From: Diadema setosum
Lineage: Eukaryota > Echinodermata > Echinoidea > Diadematoida > Diadematidae
Assembly (NCBI RefSeq): GCF_964275005.1
Contig: NC_092699.1
Span: 24,506,981 to 24,570,980, forward strand
Direction of reading: 5' to 3'
DNA length: 64,000 nt
Every line of letters starts with the position of its first letter. Positions within the stretch are counted from its first letter, which is position 1. The translations under genes and the position numbers were made by a program. Shown here piece after piece: positions 60,880 through 64,000 of the stretch. A model generated the notes under the pieces. That model saw nothing but the letters and a program-made list of their open reading frames with translations, did not search any database and had not been told where the DNA came from.

Positions 60880-61095
60880 CATACAGCTCACGAGTCATAC
60901 AGCCAAAGAGTTATACAGCCCACGAGTCATACAGCCTTATGAGTTCGACGTAGCTCACGAGTCATACAGCCAAAGAGTTACTGTATACAGCCCACGAGTC
61001 ATACACCCTTATGAGTTCGACGTAGCTCACGAGTCATACAGCCAAAGAGTTACTGTATACAGCCCACGAGTCATACAGCCTTACGAGTTCGACGT
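60880..61095. repeat. ~72-bp tandem repeat
   Basis: About three units built on CTCACGAGTCATACAGCC, AAAGAGTTACTGTATACAGC and TTATGAGTTCGACGTAG. It opens a repetitive 105-codon frame that I do not take as a gene. Confidence 0.8.
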
Positions 61096-62000
61096 TAGAC
61101 CTTTTAGTGTCTATCTCTCCTGAGATGTATGGATCGTGACGTGTTTAACTCGCGGGCTGTATGCAGGGCTCGTGGGCAGTATTGGCAGTGGGCTCGAACG
61201 TATAGGAAAACTTCCCCAGCTTTTCACTGTGTCCAATACCACTTATAACTTCACCCATTTCGTTGCCTTAATGTTATTCCATTCATCAAAGTCACTTTGA
61301 TTAACCACTGAGAAACATTTTTCTTCAAATCATCATAAAAACGGATGAAGACAGCACAATTCAGAATGTGATATATCTTTTGTGGCGGACGTGCGTTGGC
61401 GTTACGCCTCACACGCGTTCGGTTGAAGAGATGATAAATAGTTGCTAAGGGGACGTCAGTCGTTTTGGCGCGCAAAAGTAGTCCATCTTCATTTGTTGCA
61501 CCTGCCACATTGGGGGAGGTCGTCTGATAGTAACAATCGCTTGAAATCGGTGACCACTAGGTTATTCACTGCCGAGAAGATAGACACAGCTTTCTTTTCT
61601 TCATTCGCGATATCGTGTGTGTGGGTGGATGTGTGTATTTATCTTAAAATTCGTAGAAATTACATAATTTTTCTCATGGATAAGTCTGGTTTGTTTGTTT
61701 AAATTCCTTTATCGTGAGTAAAACTTTCCAAAGATGTGAGGATAGGACAGGCTGCGGATCCAGAACCTCATACTCCCCAGCCCTCTACGCCACAGTCACT
61801 AACTATGACCCATATTAGCGTCAAAAGATCTCTAAACAATTGCCTATATTTAAAACATTCTATTGATATTGAACATACTCAAAAAAGTTCCAAGGATCAT
61901 GAAAAAGATATCTTACATTTCGTAAAGTAGGAACAGTTTAAGAGGGAAAATGAGTGAAGGACTGGTGAACAGTTCTCATTTGAGAGCAGAGGAGATGTAA

Positions 62001-63070
62001 AACAAGAGACCCGCGGGTCTAGCGCTCACCTGAGTATCGCAAGTTCACCTTTCACGCAGTCACTAATCTAAATTATTCACAGCTCTACTAAAATTTGACC
62101 AGGCATTCTCAAGTAGAAGATGAAAATGTACGATAAGGGCCCAAATTTTTTAAGATTCCTTAATTTGGGGGGATTGCGGCCCCCTGGGGCCCTCTGGGTG
62201 GGGCATGGTGCCCATTTTGATAAATTGAGACCCTGACCCCCTAGGGATGCTACCTACCAAGTTTGACGAAAATCCATCATGAGGTTTTCAGGAAGAAGAT
62301 GAAAATGTACAATTCAGGCCCCTATTGAGACCTTCCCACCCCCCCCCCCCCCTACCCCCAAGAGGGGCACCCCTGGATCTGCTATGAACAAACTTGAAAC
62401 TACAGTCACTAATGTACTCACTCACAGTATTATCTTAGCTCCATAACTTCTGATTCTAGAGAAGATTTGTAAAGATTCCTTCATTTTGGGGGGTTTGGGG
62501 CCCCCTGGGTGGGGCATAGTGCCCATTTTAACAAATTGAGATCTTAACCCCCCAGGGATGCTACCTGCCAAGTTTGGTGAAAATGGGTCATGGGGTTCTC
62601 AAGAAGAAGATGAAAATGTACAATTTAGGCCTAGGACCCCTCCCCACCCCCTCCCCTGGGTCCCAAGGTGGGGGGGGGGCACCCTGATTCTGCCATGAAC
62701 AAACTTGAAACTACAGTCATCAATGTACTAACTCATAGTATTAACTTAGCTCTATCACTTCTGGTTCTAGAGAAGAAGATTTTTACAGATTCCTTAATTT
62801 GGGGAGGTTTGGGGCCCCCTGGGGGCCCCTGGGTGGGGCATGGCGCCCATTTTAACAAATTGAGTTCCTAACCACCTAGAGATGCTACCTGCCAAGTTTG
62901 ATGAAAATCGGTCTTGGGGATTTCAAGAAGAAGATGAAAATGTAAAAAGTTTACGCACGACGGACGACGGACGACGGAAGACGGACGACGCACGACGGAC
63001 GACGCACGACGGACGCCGGACGAAGGGCGATCGCAATAGCTCACTTGAGCCTTTGGCTCAGGTGAGCTAA
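62001..63070. mobile_element. Twin 1.07-kb element, copy 2
   Basis: 1070 bp, same order as 57639-58720 in the same orientation: palindrome, three internal units, CGACGGACG tract and terminal hairpin (63037-63069). The flanking sequences differ, so this is a separate insertion and not a segmental duplication. Confidence 0.8.
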
Positions 63071-63219
63071 AAACAAGTATCTGTACTTCCTATACAACAG
63101 CTTGTGGAGAAGGGCTTTGGAAAATTCGAACTTCAGAGATAAAAAGATGATGGAATTATTCTAGCATCAATCTGTGGAAAAGGACTGGGTGAGTTTGTAG
63201 TGGGGAGCAAGAAAGATCA

Positions 63220-63775
63220 TTGAAGGGTAATTTTAGTGCATTTGAAAGTTGTCTGAAATGAAAAAGTAAAGTTGTCTATGCACAACAATGAAAATTTGAT
63301 CAAAATTGGATGAAAAATAAGGATGTTTTGACATTTTGAAGTTTCGCTATGAATATGTAAATAGTGAAGTGATGATGTCATCCCCTCACAACTTGCCACA
63401 TAGTTTGCACATAAAATTTCAGTTTTTCATTCAACCATGATTATGCCACAGTCTCCAATCCTGACAACTGATCATTAGGGCCTACTCTGAAGTTATTCAG
63501 CGAGGAACATTGTGTTTTGGTCATTTTTTTTTTTTTGTACATGATCGATGGAAATTGTGAGGTGATGACATCATCAGCTCACTCATGCGCATATTCATAC
63601 CAACTGTACGAGAACTGTTCTGCAGAAAACCTCACAATTGCATAACTTCCTTAATTTTCATCCGATTTTGATAATTACATAACTTCTCTAATGTTTATCT
63701 GATTTTGATCAAATTTTCACTGTTGTTAGTCGTAAGATTTTACTCTTTCAAATCAGACTAACTCATAACTTTGAG
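63220..63775. mobile_element. Diverged foldback MITE relative
   Basis: Shares AAATAAGGATGTT, TGATGTCATCCCCTCACAAC, GTGAGGTGATGACATCATCA and AAGATTTTACTCTTTC with 54146-54605. Ends degraded. Confidence 0.45.
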
Positions 63776-64000
63776 ACATTCTTCTCACAATGGGTACAGA
63801 AGGACTGGGGCATAAGCAAACACGCGGCACTCTATCACCTTCGTCGGGCATAAGTTAACAGCTGAAACTGATATTGTGTGGAGGATGACTGAGTATGATA
63901 TACATGTATAAAGCTCCGAATCATCTCCTTAAAAACATTTCCTATACATTACTTGGAGGAGGACTAGGAAAGGAAGCATACTCAGGCCCTATACAGATGA

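Larger units (their letters stand above)
47197..64000 (-). other. Probable long upstream Wnt4 intron
   Basis: No Wnt4 N-terminal exon (RRWNCS region or signal peptide) was found in these 16.8 kb. Apart from the elements listed separately, 51300-53000, 54620-56870 and 58730-60540 are AT-rich with no recognisable content. Confidence 0.5.

Noticed and set aside
60806-61123. 105-codon frame with repeated peptide
   Set aside because: Translation of a 72-bp (multiple of three) tandem repeat; openness is explained by unit length.
57639-63070. Helitron
   Set aside because: The hairpin followed by CTAA is suggestive, but the start lacks TC and the flanks are not A/T as required.

Overview
This is animal nuclear DNA: AT-rich, with intron-containing genes and dense non-coding repeats. 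Three conserved animal genes can be read: an RNF207 orthologue (minus strand, 5' part, running off the left edge), a complete PSMC2/Rpt1 proteasome ATPase gene (plus strand, 11 coding exons, 433 codons, no disruption) and a Wnt4 orthologue (minus strand, the last four coding exons; the first exons lie beyond the right edge). A marine deuterostome, probably an echinoderm, fits best. That is an inference from gene content, intron sizes, tRNA-derived SINEs and the many foldback elements; nothing in the window proves it.

Layout. 1-3687: the first three coding exons of RNF207 on the minus strand, with tandemly duplicated repeat DNA in the intron at the left edge. 4110-8972: a gag-only LTR retrotransposon with two 431-bp, almost identical LTRs, a tRNA-Leu-type primer site and a 4-bp target duplication, carrying a nested foldback element; it ends about 420 bp upstream of the RNF207 start codon, on the same strand. 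8973-10633: spacer with a GC-rich island. 10634-22495: PSMC2, whose introns hold SINEs, several foldback (MITE-like) elements and a piggyBac-like transposase relic. 22496-34844: intergenic DNA with a long series of small inverted-repeat elements. 34845-47196: four Wnt4 coding exons. 47197-64000: most likely a very long upstream Wnt4 intron, with microsatellites, a 19-bp minisatellite beside a 150-bp inverted repeat pair, a twin ~1.07-kb repeat family and one unexplained exon-like block at 49089-49244.

The three genes have no common pathway: cardiac-type RING/B-box E3 ligase, 26S proteasome base ATPase, and secreted signalling ligand. RNF207 and PSMC2 are divergently oriented; PSMC2 and Wnt4 are convergent. 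The most interesting material is in the mobile fraction: the young gag-only LTR element with repeated polypurine motifs, two copies of a foldback family each flanked by 5-6-bp duplications, an element with a perfect 9-bp duplication, an 8-bp hAT-like one, the twin elements with a 33-nt terminal hairpin, and the orphan exon-like block.
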